A stretch of 64,000 nucleotides of DNA from Lacimicrobium alkaliphilum (GCF_002591895.1 NZ_NISX01000019.1:31155-95154), one strand, 5' to 3'; shown: positions 46,444-60,831, numbered from the stretch's first letter. The notes: generated by a model from the letters alone, not told the origin. Numbers and translations: made by a program.

Positions 46444-47607
46444 ATGTATCAACATCTGTACCGCCGCTTTCTCGAGGCCAACGCCGGCAAGCAACATTTT
46501 GCCTGCCACAGCCATCATTACTGGCCCGATGTCACCCGCGATGCAATGCTCAGATACTGGGATGATTCGGCACGCCTGGTGGATGATAAATGGGAATATC
46601 TCTTTTCTGAGAGGATTCCGGCGGTACAGCAAAAAATTGCCAGAGTTCTTAACACCGAAGCCCCACAGCAACTGGTTTTTGCCCCCAATACCCATGAGTT
46701 ACTGTACCGTATACTGAGCTGTCTGGATTGGTGCAAACCTGTGCGTGTGCTGACGACCGACAGTGAATTTCATAGCTTTAACCGCCAGATTCACAGACTG
46801 AACGAACGGGCAACATTACAGTTAACCACCGTTCCCACTTTGCCTTTTAAGGACTTCGAGCAGCGCTTCGCTGATGCCATACAATCCGAACAGCCTGATC
46901 TGATTTTTGTCAGTCAGGTCTTTTTTAACTCAGGACTGGCAGTACAGGATCTTACTCATCTGGTGAAGCTGGCCCCCCCAGACTGCATCTTTGTTATCGA
47001 TGGCTACCATGGCTTTATGGCGCTGCCTACCTACTTATCCGCCATAGCCGATCGGGTGTTTTATCTGGCTGGCAGTTATAAGTATGCTCAGGGTGGTGAG
47101 GGCTGCTGCTTTATGCATGTTCCCACTGGCTGTGATCTGCGCCCCGAGTATACCGGTTGGTTCGCAGAATTTGGTGAACTGGATAAACCCAAAGACGGGC
47201 AGGTTGATTACAGTAAGGACGGTATGCGTTTTGCTGGCTCTACAATGGATTTCAGTGGGCTTTACCGTCTGGAAGCCGCATTGGATTTATTGACGACAGA
47301 AAAGCTGGAGGTCAGCGCGATACACCGTTATGTCCAGGATCTGCAACAGTCATTTTTGCAACAATTAGACAAGGTCAGTCACCCCTACCTGAATCGGGGC
47401 AATCTGTTAATGGCACACTCTGTTCATCATGGCCACTTTCTGACATTTCAGTTGCCATCCACGGATACGGTACAAAGCCTGAATACAGCATTAAAGGAGC
47501 ACGGCATTATCACAGATGCCAGAGGTGATCGCCTGCGCTTTGGCTTTGCCCTGTACCAGAATGCTGAAGAATTTGATTTATCCGCTTTGGAGCACATTCA
47601 TGTCTGA
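46444..47607 (+). CDS. PLP-dependent aminotransferase class V / kynureninase-like protein
   Basis: A 387-residue fold-type I PLP enzyme. LVFAPNTHELLYRIL (about 77-91) is a cofactor-phosphate region, VFFNSGLAVQDL follows, IFVIDGYHGFMALP carries the Asp that contacts the pyridine nitrogen (about 181-194), and the probable Schiff-base lysine is in YLAGSYKYAQGGEGCCF (about 207-223). The class includes cysteine desulfurases, kynureninases and transaminases; the substrate cannot be told, and missing flanking kynurenine-pathway genes argue against a confident kynureninase call. It is inserted between hflC and the DUF2065 gene in an otherwise E. coli-like block, and overlaps the DUF2065 gene by 8 bases. 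TAAGGA precedes the ATG. Confidence 0.8.
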   Translation: MYQHLYRRFLEANAGKQHFACHSHHYWPDVTRDAMLRYWDDSARLVDDKWEYLFSERIPAVQQKIARVLNTEAPQQLVFAPNTHELLYRILSCLDWCKPVRVLTTDSEFHSFNRQIHRLNERATLQLTTVPTLPFKDFEQRFADAIQSEQPDLIFVSQVFFNSGLAVQDLTHLVKLAPPDCIFVIDGYHGFMALPTYLSAIADRVFYLAGSYKYAQGGEGCCFMHVPTGCDLRPEYTGWFAEFGELDKPKDGQVDYSKDGMRFAGSTMDFSGLYRLEAALDLLTTEKLEVSAIHRYVQDLQQSFLQQLDKVSHPYLNRGNLLMAHSVHHGHFLTFQLPSTDTVQSLNTALKEHGIITDARGDRLRFGFALYQNAEEFDLSALEHIHV

Positions 47608-47785
47608 TGCAATCTGGCTGGCCCTTGCCATGGTATTAATTATTGAAGGTATCGGCCCGATGCTGTTTCCGAATAAATGGCAACAGTATATTCAGCAGCT
47701 TGCAGCACAGCCGCCGTCGCAGCTTCGCACCATGGGCGGCATTATGGTGATCATCGGCGCGGTCACGCTGTTCTATCTTTTTTAA
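47600..47785 (+). CDS. DUF2065 (YjeT-like) small membrane protein
   Basis: A 61-residue protein with two hydrophobic segments (about 3-22, AIWLALAMVLIIEGIGPMLF, and about 44-61, TMGGIMVIIGAVTLFYLF) separated by a polar loop. It matches DUF2065, represented in E. coli by YjeT located between hflC and purA, the same place as here. Function unknown. GGAG at 47589-47592 and the family N-terminus MSDAIW support the ATG at 47600; the frame upstream to 47516 lies inside the PLP-enzyme gene. Confidence 0.88.
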   Translation: MSDAIWLALAMVLIIEGIGPMLFPNKWQQYIQQLAAQPPSQLRTMGGIMVIIGAVTLFYLF

Positions 47786-47835
47786 TACTTGGTGCTCTTC
47801 GAATCCTTCATGGTTAAAACTAAAAGACAGAAATA

Positions 47836-47921
47836 ACCACAGAGTCACAGAGAACACAGAGGTATTAACGGTTTAATCCCTTTACTTCTCTGTGTTCTCT
47901 GTGACTCTGTGACTCTGTGGT
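47836..47921. repeat. CACAGAG/CTCTGTG palindromic element, copy D
   Basis: Starts ACCACAGAGTCACAGAGAAC, has the core GGTATTAACGGTTTAATCCC and ends with repeated GACTCTGTG and GGT. The core is the reverse complement of copy C (32634-32712). It lies between DUF2065 and purA. The rest of the 289-base gap (47786-48074) contains the purA promoter region but no clear box or PurR-like operator. Confidence 0.85.
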
Positions 47922-48071
47922 GAAGATTGCTTTTTTCGTGCCTTACTGATCAAAACTAATTAGTTCAATCCTGACCCGGATATGAATTAGAAAGTTTTGC
48001 TCTGGTAAAACAGATGATTCCTGCGGAGTAAATTGGTAGAATCCCCGCCTAATTTTCTGACCACTTTTTAA

Positions 48072-49373
<1,302 letters not shown>

Positions 49374-49383
49374 GTATAAAAAG

Positions 49384-49408
49384 AGCCGCGTTAAACGCGG
49401 CTTTTTTG
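49384..49408. terminator. Bidirectional terminator between purA and an exported-protein gene
   Basis: AGCCGCG-TTAAA-CGCGGCT followed by TTTTT on the plus strand and, read backwards, by CTTTTTAT on the minus strand. It ends purA and the convergent gene stopping at 49418. Confidence 0.88.
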
Positions 49409-49417
49409 TACCTTCTG

Positions 49418-50137
49418 TTACTGATTTGCATAGAGCTCGCGCTGTTTCACTAACAGATGCGCTTTCTCCAGGGAATAGGCCGCGATCAGCGTTTCATCTA
49501 TTTCACCACGCTCCAGCATCTGTCTGACTTGCTGCACTGACAGTTCATTGCCGTGAAATGGAGCTGGCGCCACCTGCGGACTTTGCTGCCAGAAGCTGAT
49601 TAAGTCACGCATGGGTTTATGCAGCGTAACCTGATGGTATTTCTCACCCACCAGACTGGTATTCAGACGGCGACTGAAATACCTGCCGTCACCGACATTT
49701 TTGTCACTCAACCGCTGCGTCCTCAATGTATAACTGGTCAGATACTTAAGAAATTGCTGCGTATCTTTACTCAATTCCCCCTGAGCATGGCGGGTCAGAA
49801 TATGATTCTTGCTAACAGCAACATGCTCCGCCAGTTTCTGCATATCGGTAAGCAGGGCTGCCAGGGTCTCATGGCTGACTGGCCGCTCTTTGTCCAGATG
49901 GCCAATGTCAACCAGAATGGCCTGCCAACGCTGCATAGCCCGTTCGGCGTCTGCCGGGCTCTGTTGCAGTCCCATGTTTCTGAGCGTATCCACCGCCGCT
50001 GCATCAACACCAGCATTCTGCTGAGCCGAAGGTGAATGGGGACTCCTGTTATCTGCCTGAGCCGCAGTGCCCAGAGAGAGAGTGATAACAAACAGACTGC
50101 AAATTAAACCTGATTTTCTGTCCAGTAAGCTTTTCAT
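49418..50137 (-). CDS. Exported protein of unknown function, downstream of a Ser/Thr kinase
   Basis: A 239-residue protein not recognised. It has a signal peptide (about 1-28; hydrophobic SGLICSLFVITLSLGTAAQA) and then a largely helical, Gln- and Leu-rich mature part with no cysteine pair, repeats or known motif. AAGGA precedes the ATG at 50137. It lies 96 bases after the kinase gene on the same strand with no terminator seen between, so it is plausibly in the kinase operon and could be an envelope partner or effector of that signalling system. This link is inferred from position only. Confidence 0.6.
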   Translation of the reverse strand: MKSLLDRKSGLICSLFVITLSLGTAAQADNRSPHSPSAQQNAGVDAAAVDTLRNMGLQQSPADAERAMQRWQAILVDIGHLDKERPVSHETLAALLTDMQKLAEHVAVSKNHILTRHAQGELSKDTQQFLKYLTSYTLRTQRLSDKNVGDGRYFSRRLNTSLVGEKYHQVTLHKPMRDLISFWQQSPQVAPAPFHGNELSVQQVRQMLERGEIDETLIAAYSLEKAHLLVKQRELYANQ

Positions 50138-50233
50138 GATCTTTCCTTAATAGAGTTTGTACAGCAAGTGGTCTTCACTTACTGATACAAGCGTCATCTA
50201 GCTGGAAAAACCGACAAAAAATTTTCACTTTGT

Positions 50234-52894
50234 TTAATCTTCGATCAACAAACTCTGTAATGCCTGCCTGTAGGGCTGAGCGCTATCTGAGGAGTCTTGC
50301 TTTTGATAATAATCAATAAACTCCCGCAAAGTAGCAGCTAAAGGAGCGGTGTTGAGGTTCTGATGAATCTCAGTCAGTGCCACCGCACGCTGTAGGTAAC
50401 TATCAGCCTGTTGTGATTCTGATCTGTGTAAATGGACCCTCGCCAGTCCGGACAAAGTGGGGAGCAGATCCGGGTGGCTGTCACTCAGCTTTTCCTCCGT
50501 GGCCGATAAAATCCTTAAGTACAGTTGTCCGGCCTGGTCGCTTTGCGCCATCGCCTCAAGTAATTCGGCTTGTTGCTGCGCAACCCGCAAAGTATCAGGG
50601 TGCCCGAACCCCAGTTGCCGCTGTTTGCTCTCCATGGCTTCGCCCACCAGTGGCATGGCTTCCTGATAACGACCTAACTGGCGCAACAATCTGGCCAGTT
50701 TCATCTTCGTTTGTAGTGTTTCTATATGCTCTTCACCCAGTTTCTGAATGCGCAGGTCCAGTGTCTGACGAAACAGGGTTTCAGACTCATCGAACCTTGC
50801 CAACCCCCGGTAGGTATCCGCCAGATTGTGCATTGAGCGCAAGGTTTCCGGATGATACGGACCGAGTATCTGGCTGGCCAGGTCGATATGCCTGTTGATA
50901 ACGGGTGCGGCCTGCTGGTACTGCCCACTGCTTTCAAGTACCGACCCCAGATGACTGATGCATCTGATCGTATCGGGATGATGCTCACCCCTTACTTCAG
51001 TCATCCCTTCAATACACAGACGGTAATATTTTTCAGCCTTGGCGTACTCTCCCATCCAGTGATAGGTGATACCAAGCTGATTAACAGAGGCCTGAGTGTC
51101 CGGATGCATTTCTCCCAGTATTTCGCGCCTGTCCGCCAGTATCGACTCGAACATTTGCGCCGCTTTCGCAAACTCTCCCTTCATCTGCAAACCTGAAGCA
51201 ATATTGCTTCTCATACCCAGGGTAATCGCTGAATTTTCACCGTGTAACTTACGGCTTAACCCGAGGGCTCGAAGATTTATCTCATGCCGGCTGTCGTGCC
51301 GGAATTGCATAGCCATCATCCGGCTGACTTCCTGCAATAAACTCAGATATTCCTTATTGTCATTCAGCTGATGACCTTCCATCAGCTTTAACGCTCTGTC
51401 CAGGTGTGTCTGTGCGGAGGCTATATCTCCCAGTGACAAGTAAATACGCCCTACTGTCTTATGGATGATGCTCTCAACCAGGGGATTAGACTTAGTATCC
51501 GGACTTTCCTGGTCAGCGATGCTCTCAGAGGCCTGATCCAGAATCTGCTTTACTGTTATTTCCTGCCCCTGAGCCCGCTCAGGAGAGATTTCCTCGAACA
51601 TTTCACGGATAAATCCAAGTACGGCTTCGGCCCGATCGCGCTGTGCCATCACCTGCTGATTCTTGCTCAGAATGGTTTGCATAAATCCAGTCAGCGACAG
51701 CAACAAAATAACTGAGAGCGTGGCACTGATACTGTTTCGGCGTAAGAATTTTGAGAATACATACCAGGCGCTCGCTGAATAGGCAGAAACGGGCCTGATA
51801 CCAACAAAATCGTCAATATCCTGTATCAAGGCGGCCACGCTGGGGTAGCGCTGCTCAGGGCTTTTTTGCAACGCTTTGAGTACGATACTGTCCAGTTCTT
51901 TGCGAATAAATCGCCTGTGTCTATACGACGACTTACCGTTGATACGCCCATTTTCCATTACCGAAGCACTTGGAATCGATGGTGCAAGAGTGAGAATCGC
52001 CTGGCGATAAGCCGCCACATCATTTTCATCAGCCGCATAAGGCTGTGACCCTGTCATCAGCTCAAATAGAATCACCCCCAGCGCATACACATCGGTCGCC
52101 GTTGTTATCGGCCCTCCCTCAATCTGCTCCGGGCTGGAATAACGCAGCGTATACATCTGCTGGTCTTGTGGATTTGCCCCTGTAGCCTGCTGCTCTTCCA
52201 CCTCGCTAAGCAACCTGGAAATACCAAAATCCAGCAGTTTTGGCTCACCTTCACTATCTACCAGAATATTCGACATTTTCAGATCGCAGTGTACTATCAG
52301 TTGCTGATGGGCGTAATTGACCGCCACGCAGATTTTTCGGAACAAACGAAGCCGCTGCGACAGTGACAGACCCTTATGCTCACAATACTGGTGCAATGGC
52401 TTGCCATCGATATACTCCATCACCAGGTAAGGCAGCCCTTCTTCGGTGGAGCCACCATCGATCAGTCTGGCGATATTGGCATGCTCAAGATTAGCCAGAT
52501 TCTGCCGCTCTTGTTTAAACCGCTGTGACGAAAACCCGGTAGAAAATGCCTTGCGCATCAGTTTGATGGCAACCCGCTTTTGATATTGATCATCGGCTCT
52601 TTCTGCCTGGTAAACCACCCCCATACCGCCCCGGTCAATAAAACGGGTTAATTTGTATGGGCCTAACTGTTTACCTTGCAGACGCTGGTCATTACGAAGC
52701 AGATCTTCAGCCACCACACTGACAATCTCATTCAGATCTGTATTGAGCTCTGCATGTTCAAGTAACCCCATGACTTCTTCATATAATTCGGGGGCATCGG
52801 CGCAGTGTTTTTTTACAAATGCCTTACGTTGTGACGGGGGTAAAGAGAGTGCATCATGGAATAACGCATCCATTCTGGCCCAACTGGTATCCAT
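50234..52894 (-). CDS. Membrane Ser/Thr protein kinase with periplasmic TPR domain
   Basis: An 886-residue eukaryotic-like kinase. An N-terminal helical segment (about 1-70) precedes the kinase domain (about 78-365): glycine loop IDRGGMGVVYQ (86-96), VAIK Lys111, catalytic loop VHCDLKMSN (201-209) and DFG (222-224). HCD replaces the usual HRD, so it is a non-RD kinase, but Asp204, Lys206 and Asn209 remain and it should be active. A membrane helix (about 388-408) follows, then TPR repeats to the C-terminus, many with the motif HPDTL/HPETL typical of TPR_10. If the N-terminus is cytoplasmic, the TPRs are periplasmic and would sense a protein or envelope signal. GGGAGGA precedes the ATG. Divergent from an ECF sigma gene 143 bases away. 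Confidence 0.9.
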   Translation of the reverse strand: MDTSWARMDALFHDALSLPPSQRKAFVKKHCADAPELYEEVMGLLEHAELNTDLNEIVSVVAEDLLRNDQRLQGKQLGPYKLTRFIDRGGMGVVYQAERADDQYQKRVAIKLMRKAFSTGFSSQRFKQERQNLANLEHANIARLIDGGSTEEGLPYLVMEYIDGKPLHQYCEHKGLSLSQRLRLFRKICVAVNYAHQQLIVHCDLKMSNILVDSEGEPKLLDFGISRLLSEVEEQQATGANPQDQQMYTLRYSSPEQIEGGPITTATDVYALGVILFELMTGSQPYAADENDVAAYRQAILTLAPSIPSASVMENGRINGKSSYRHRRFIRKELDSIVLKALQKSPEQRYPSVAALIQDIDDFVGIRPVSAYSASAWYVFSKFLRRNSISATLSVILLLSLTGFMQTILSKNQQVMAQRDRAEAVLGFIREMFEEISPERAQGQEITVKQILDQASESIADQESPDTKSNPLVESIIHKTVGRIYLSLGDIASAQTHLDRALKLMEGHQLNDNKEYLSLLQEVSRMMAMQFRHDSRHEINLRALGLSRKLHGENSAITLGMRSNIASGLQMKGEFAKAAQMFESILADRREILGEMHPDTQASVNQLGITYHWMGEYAKAEKYYRLCIEGMTEVRGEHHPDTIRCISHLGSVLESSGQYQQAAPVINRHIDLASQILGPYHPETLRSMHNLADTYRGLARFDESETLFRQTLDLRIQKLGEEHIETLQTKMKLARLLRQLGRYQEAMPLVGEAMESKQRQLGFGHPDTLRVAQQQAELLEAMAQSDQAGQLYLRILSATEEKLSDSHPDLLPTLSGLARVHLHRSESQQADSYLQRAVALTEIHQNLNTAPLAATLREFIDYYQKQDSSDSAQPYRQALQSLLIED

Positions 52895-52925
52895 TGATAT
52901 TTCCTCCCAACACAGCTAATACAAA

Positions 52926-53013
52926 CGTTTAAAACGATAGTAAACTGTTTTGCTAATCTCTGATAACTGTATATATTCTTATATCAGCATTACTGCAAAC
53001 CTGTTTAAAACAG
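52926..53013. promoter_or_regulatory. Repeated GTTTAAAAC palindromes between kinase and sigma genes
   Basis: CGTTT-A-AAACG (52926-52936) and CTGTTT-A-AAACAG (53001-53013) are each palindromes around one central A and share GTTTAAAAC, 76 bases apart. Each lies close to one of the two divergent start codons (52894 and 53038). They could be sites for a shared regulator or promoter elements of the adjacent sigma factor; this is inferred from symmetry and position. Confidence 0.4.
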
Positions 53014-53037
53014 CGAAAACATAAGTATTCTCAGACA

Positions 53038-53610
53038 ATGAAAAGCAAAGCAGAAATCACACGTCTACTGAAATCCTGGCAACAGGGCGATGAAGAGGCG
53101 CGCAATGAATTGACTGAAAGGGTTTATGCAGAGCTGCACCGCATGGCCATGCGAAAAATGGCGCAGGAGCAACCTAACCATACACTGCAAGCCACTGCGC
53201 TGGTTAATGAAGCGTTTTTGCGTTTATTTAACGCCGAGGTGGACTACAAAGATCGGGCGCACTTTTTCTGTCTGGCCGGGCGCATGCTCAGGCGTATATT
53301 AGTAGACCATGCCCGAAGTGCGGGCAGAAATAAGCGCGGCATGGGCGCCGAACATATTACCCTGCATGAATCACAGGTGCTGGGCCAGAATGCCAATCCG
53401 GAACTGCTGGATCTGGATCAGGCCCTGATCAGCCTGTCACTCAAAGACAGCCGCAAAGCGGAAGTGGTTGAATTGCAGTTCTTCGCCGGATTAAACGCAG
53501 ACGAAATTGCAGATGTACTCTCTGTGTCGACTAAAACCGTGGAACGGGATGGTAAGTTTGCCAAAGCCTGGCTGCATAAAACCCTGACAGAAAACAGAAT
53601 GGCGGTCTGA
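53038..53610 (+). CDS. ECF-family RNA polymerase sigma factor (ECF43-like / TIGR02999 type)
   Basis: A 190-residue extracytoplasmic-function sigma factor. Region 2 runs about 10-95 (QATALVNEAFLRLF at 51-64 and DYKDRAHFFCLAGRMLRRIL at 69-88) and region 4 about 125-185 with a helix-turn-helix (LNADEIADVLSVSTKTVERD). This matches the Sig-70_X6/TIGR02999 subgroup, related to group ECF43, which is usually encoded beside Ser/Thr kinases. In Vibrio parahaemolyticus the ECF43 member EcfP is switched on by Thr phosphorylation in region 2 by its partner kinase. No anti-sigma factor is adjacent here, which fits such control. Thr49 and Thr53 are candidate sites. The ribosome site is weak. Confidence 0.87.
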   Translation: MKSKAEITRLLKSWQQGDEEARNELTERVYAELHRMAMRKMAQEQPNHTLQATALVNEAFLRLFNAEVDYKDRAHFFCLAGRMLRRILVDHARSAGRNKRGMGAEHITLHESQVLGQNANPELLDLDQALISLSLKDSRKAEVVELQFFAGLNADEIADVLSVSTKTVERDGKFAKAWLHKTLTENRMAV

Positions 53611-53615
53611 TAAAT

Positions 53616-53704
53616 AAAAGTGGGGTCAGAGTAAACTTTTAGATGCTCTTTTTATTGAGAAGCTCAGCCTGGCTGAAGAAAAGTTTACTCTGACCCCACT
53701 TTTT
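53616..53704. repeat. GTGGGGTCAGAGTAAAC element, inverted pair
   Basis: AAAAGTGGGGTCAGAGTAAA(CTTTT) at 53616-53640 and its exact inverse at 53679-53704 flank a 38-base spacer. It fills the gap between convergent sigma and fadA genes, exactly as the related element does between hemB and gppA (27654-27773). The arms can form a 25-bp hairpin with T-runs at both ends. Confidence 0.85.
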
Positions 53705-53707
53705 CCC

Positions 53708-57027
<3,320 letters not shown>

Positions 57028-57133
57028 TGTTTTCTCCTATGGCCATCACATGGATGTGCCATGCCTTTTCTCGGCAAGGCGGTTGCAGGGTGTGTGCAAT
57101 TCTTGTTGATGCAGGATTAAATTTCAACAAAAA

Positions 57134-57151
57134 TTCAAACAATTGTTTAAA
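57134..57151. promoter_or_regulatory. PsrA-type operator upstream of fadBA
   Basis: TTCAAACAATTGTTTAAA contains a perfect palindrome AAACAATTGTTT with near-symmetric flanks. It resembles the PsrA operator (TTCAAAC, short spacer, GTTTGAA) reported for fatty-acid genes in Shewanella and related genera, as I remember it. PsrA is a TetR-family repressor released by long-chain acyl molecules. It lies between fadB (minus) and slt (plus); fadBA is the natural target. Confidence 0.6.
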
Positions 57152-57271
57152 TTTCTTTCGAAAGCATTGTTTACACTGAATGCGTATGGGAGTGATCAGT
57201 CATTGGTGGAAAAACATACTTGATAATCTCTGTCATTGGTTTACATTGATTAACCCGCTCGGAGAGGTGCT

Positions 57272-59194
57272 ATGTTTAACTCCAGAATACTGATTGTTCT
57301 TTTTTCTCTTTGTTTTATCCCTTTAGTGCAGGCGACACAGGACAGTTATGTTCAGCAAAGAGAACTGTTTCTCGAAGCTGAAAAATGGAGCCATTATCCC
57401 AATAGTGAGACGTACAGAAAACTCGCCAGTCAGCTGGAGGATTATCCCCTTTATCCCTACCTGCACCAGAACGCGTTATTAGCCGATTTACGATTGGGTA
57501 ACGAAGCCGAAATTGCGCAGTTTTTAGGTGAGCATACCAATACACCACTGGATGGCGAACTACGGGAAAAATGGCTCTATTACCTCAGTAAACGCGGTGA
57601 TGGAGCAAGGTTTATCCAATATTATCAGGACCTCGGCAATACTGAACTACAGTGCCTGAATGCCAAATATCACCTGGCCCGCAACAAGCCGCAGGGGCTT
57701 GCGCTGGTTTCAGAGCTCTGGCTGGCTGGCAAGTCTCAACCCAAGGCCTGCGATGCTGTATTCAAAGCCTGGACCGAGGCCGGCCATCGCAGTGAGTGGA
57801 TGGTATGGCAGCGTCTGGTGCTGGCAGCCAATGGTGGCGACCATACCCTTATCCCCTATCTGAAGTCTTTGCTCGATAAAAAGCAGCAATATCTGGCAGA
57901 CCTTTGGTATAAAGCCCGGCGTAACCCGGCCATGGTCAGCCGGCTGTCTGCTTTTCCGGGCAAGTTCCCGGAAAAAGAACAACAGATTATCAGCTATGGC
58001 TTAAAACGTATGGCGTGGCGTGATCACGCCCTGGCGCTGAAAACCTGGCACGACGCCCAGAAGCGTTTTAACTTTAATGCAGGTGAACAACAAGAAATTG
58101 CAGAACGCTTTGCCATAGCACTGGCTGTAGACAATCACCCTCAGGCTGGTTTCTGGCTGGAAAAAGCCAATCAGGGCCAGAATAATGAAGCGATATTCCG
58201 CTGGCATCTGACCCACACCCTGCGCCAGCAAAACTGGCAAAAAGTGATAGATGTGATTGAACATTCGCCGCAGATGCTTGAATCCGACTATTCGAGTCGT
58301 TATTGGCTGGGGCGCAGTTATGAAAGCCTGAATGCACCCGTTCAGGCACAACGTGAGTACGATAAACTGTCTTCAGTACGCCATTATTATGGTTTCCTCG
58401 CCAGTGGCAAACTGGCGCGTCCTGCTCAATTAGCGGATACTCCGCTGGAACTCGATGCATCTCTGCTCGATCAGGTGGCAGACCTGCCAGCCGCGAAAAG
58501 AGCGAAAGAATTTTTAGCTCTGGAGCGTTATGTTTCGGCGCGGCGTGAATGGATTAAACTGCAACCCAGACTGACCCACGAACAGGGATTAGCCGCTGCG
58601 GTACTGGCGGATCGCTGGGGCTGGCATGATCAGGCGATATTTGCGCTGTCTCGCCTCGGTTATCTGGATGATGTTAAACGCCGGTTCCCGCTCGCTTATG
58701 ATGCCCAGATGCAGCAAAGTGCCAACAAGAATGCCGTTGATCCGGCCTGGGCTTTCGCCATTGCCCGGCGTGAAAGCTCCTTTATGAGAGATGCCAATTC
58801 AGGTGCCGGTGCCAAAGGCCTGATGCAACTGATGCCAGGCACGGCGCAGTATCTGGCGAAGAAAAAAGTATCAGCCAGCGCGCTGTTTGACGCAGGGCAA
58901 AATGTTGAATTTGGCACCCGCTATATGCGCTACCTGCTGGATAAGATGCACGACAACCCTGTTCTTGCTACTGCCGCCTATAATGCCGGCTGGAGCCGCG
59001 TAAATCAGTGGCTACCCGAAGAAGAAGTTCCTGCTGATCTTTGGGTGGAAACCATCCCTTACAAAGAGACCCGCAATTATGTGAAAGCGGTGATGGCCTA
59101 TCAGCAAATCTATAAACAGCGGCTGGGCCAGCAACAGAATCTGTTTGAGCAGCTCACCGATATGCGTATTTCTTCAAGGATGGCCGCTAAATAA
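57272..59194 (+). CDS. slt: Soluble lytic murein transglycosylase (Slt70 family)
   Basis: A 640-residue periplasmic enzyme that cleaves glycan strands to 1,6-anhydro products; E. coli Slt70 is 645 with its signal. Signal peptide (about 1-21), a long superhelical U/L domain (about 22-465), and a C-terminal SLT domain with the catalytic Glu in AFAIARRESSFMRDANS (about 493-509), followed by GAKGLMQLMPGTAQYLA, FGTRYMRYLLDKM and ATAAYNAGWSRVNQWL. GGAGAGGTG precedes the ATG. It stands between fadBA and pepQ. Confidence 0.94.
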   Translation: MFNSRILIVLFSLCFIPLVQATQDSYVQQRELFLEAEKWSHYPNSETYRKLASQLEDYPLYPYLHQNALLADLRLGNEAEIAQFLGEHTNTPLDGELREKWLYYLSKRGDGARFIQYYQDLGNTELQCLNAKYHLARNKPQGLALVSELWLAGKSQPKACDAVFKAWTEAGHRSEWMVWQRLVLAANGGDHTLIPYLKSLLDKKQQYLADLWYKARRNPAMVSRLSAFPGKFPEKEQQIISYGLKRMAWRDHALALKTWHDAQKRFNFNAGEQQEIAERFAIALAVDNHPQAGFWLEKANQGQNNEAIFRWHLTHTLRQQNWQKVIDVIEHSPQMLESDYSSRYWLGRSYESLNAPVQAQREYDKLSSVRHYYGFLASGKLARPAQLADTPLELDASLLDQVADLPAAKRAKEFLALERYVSARREWIKLQPRLTHEQGLAAAVLADRWGWHDQAIFALSRLGYLDDVKRRFPLAYDAQMQQSANKNAVDPAWAFAIARRESSFMRDANSGAGAKGLMQLMPGTAQYLAKKKVSASALFDAGQNVEFGTRYMRYLLDKMHDNPVLATAAYNAGWSRVNQWLPEEEVPADLWVETIPYKETRNYVKAVMAYQQIYKQRLGQQQNLFEQLTDMRISSRMAAK

Positions 59195-59256
59195 ACCCAC
59201 AGGTTTGCAGCGAACAACCTATTCCACAGGCATTTCAGCGGGTTGGGGATTAGTAG

Positions 59257-60633
<1,377 letters not shown>

Positions 60634-60646
60634 CTATAGGTCCAGT

Positions 60647-60740
60647 GGTGTTGTTATGCTCGAAAACACGCGGTAAATCCGTCCCTGGACGCTCCGCCAC
60701 AGCATCCATACTGTGGAGGGTTTTCAGTCATAACAACACC
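60647..60740. repeat. Long inverted-repeat element between pepQ and the dipeptidase gene
   Basis: GGTGTTGTTATG (60647-60658) and CATAACAACACC (60729-60740) are perfect 12-bp inverses. GAAAAC and GTTTTC continue the pairing imperfectly inward, and an inner CCACAG-CATCCATA-CTGTGG hairpin occupies the centre (about 60697-60716). The overall cruciform-like structure spans 94 bases with no coding potential. It could be a small non-autonomous mobile repeat or a structured 3' end. Confidence 0.65.
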
Positions 60741-60831
60741 ATCCGTATGAAATTGCCGCATAATTCGGAACAATTATTCAGGCATTTTTTATGTGTTCAG
60801 GTACTACAACAACAAACAGGAATCTAAAACT

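Noticed and set aside
50234..52894. Kinase considered as an inactive pseudokinase because HRD is HCD
   Set aside because: The catalytic Asp204, Lys206, Asn209, Lys111 and DFG motif are all present. Only the Arg used in RD-type regulation is missing.
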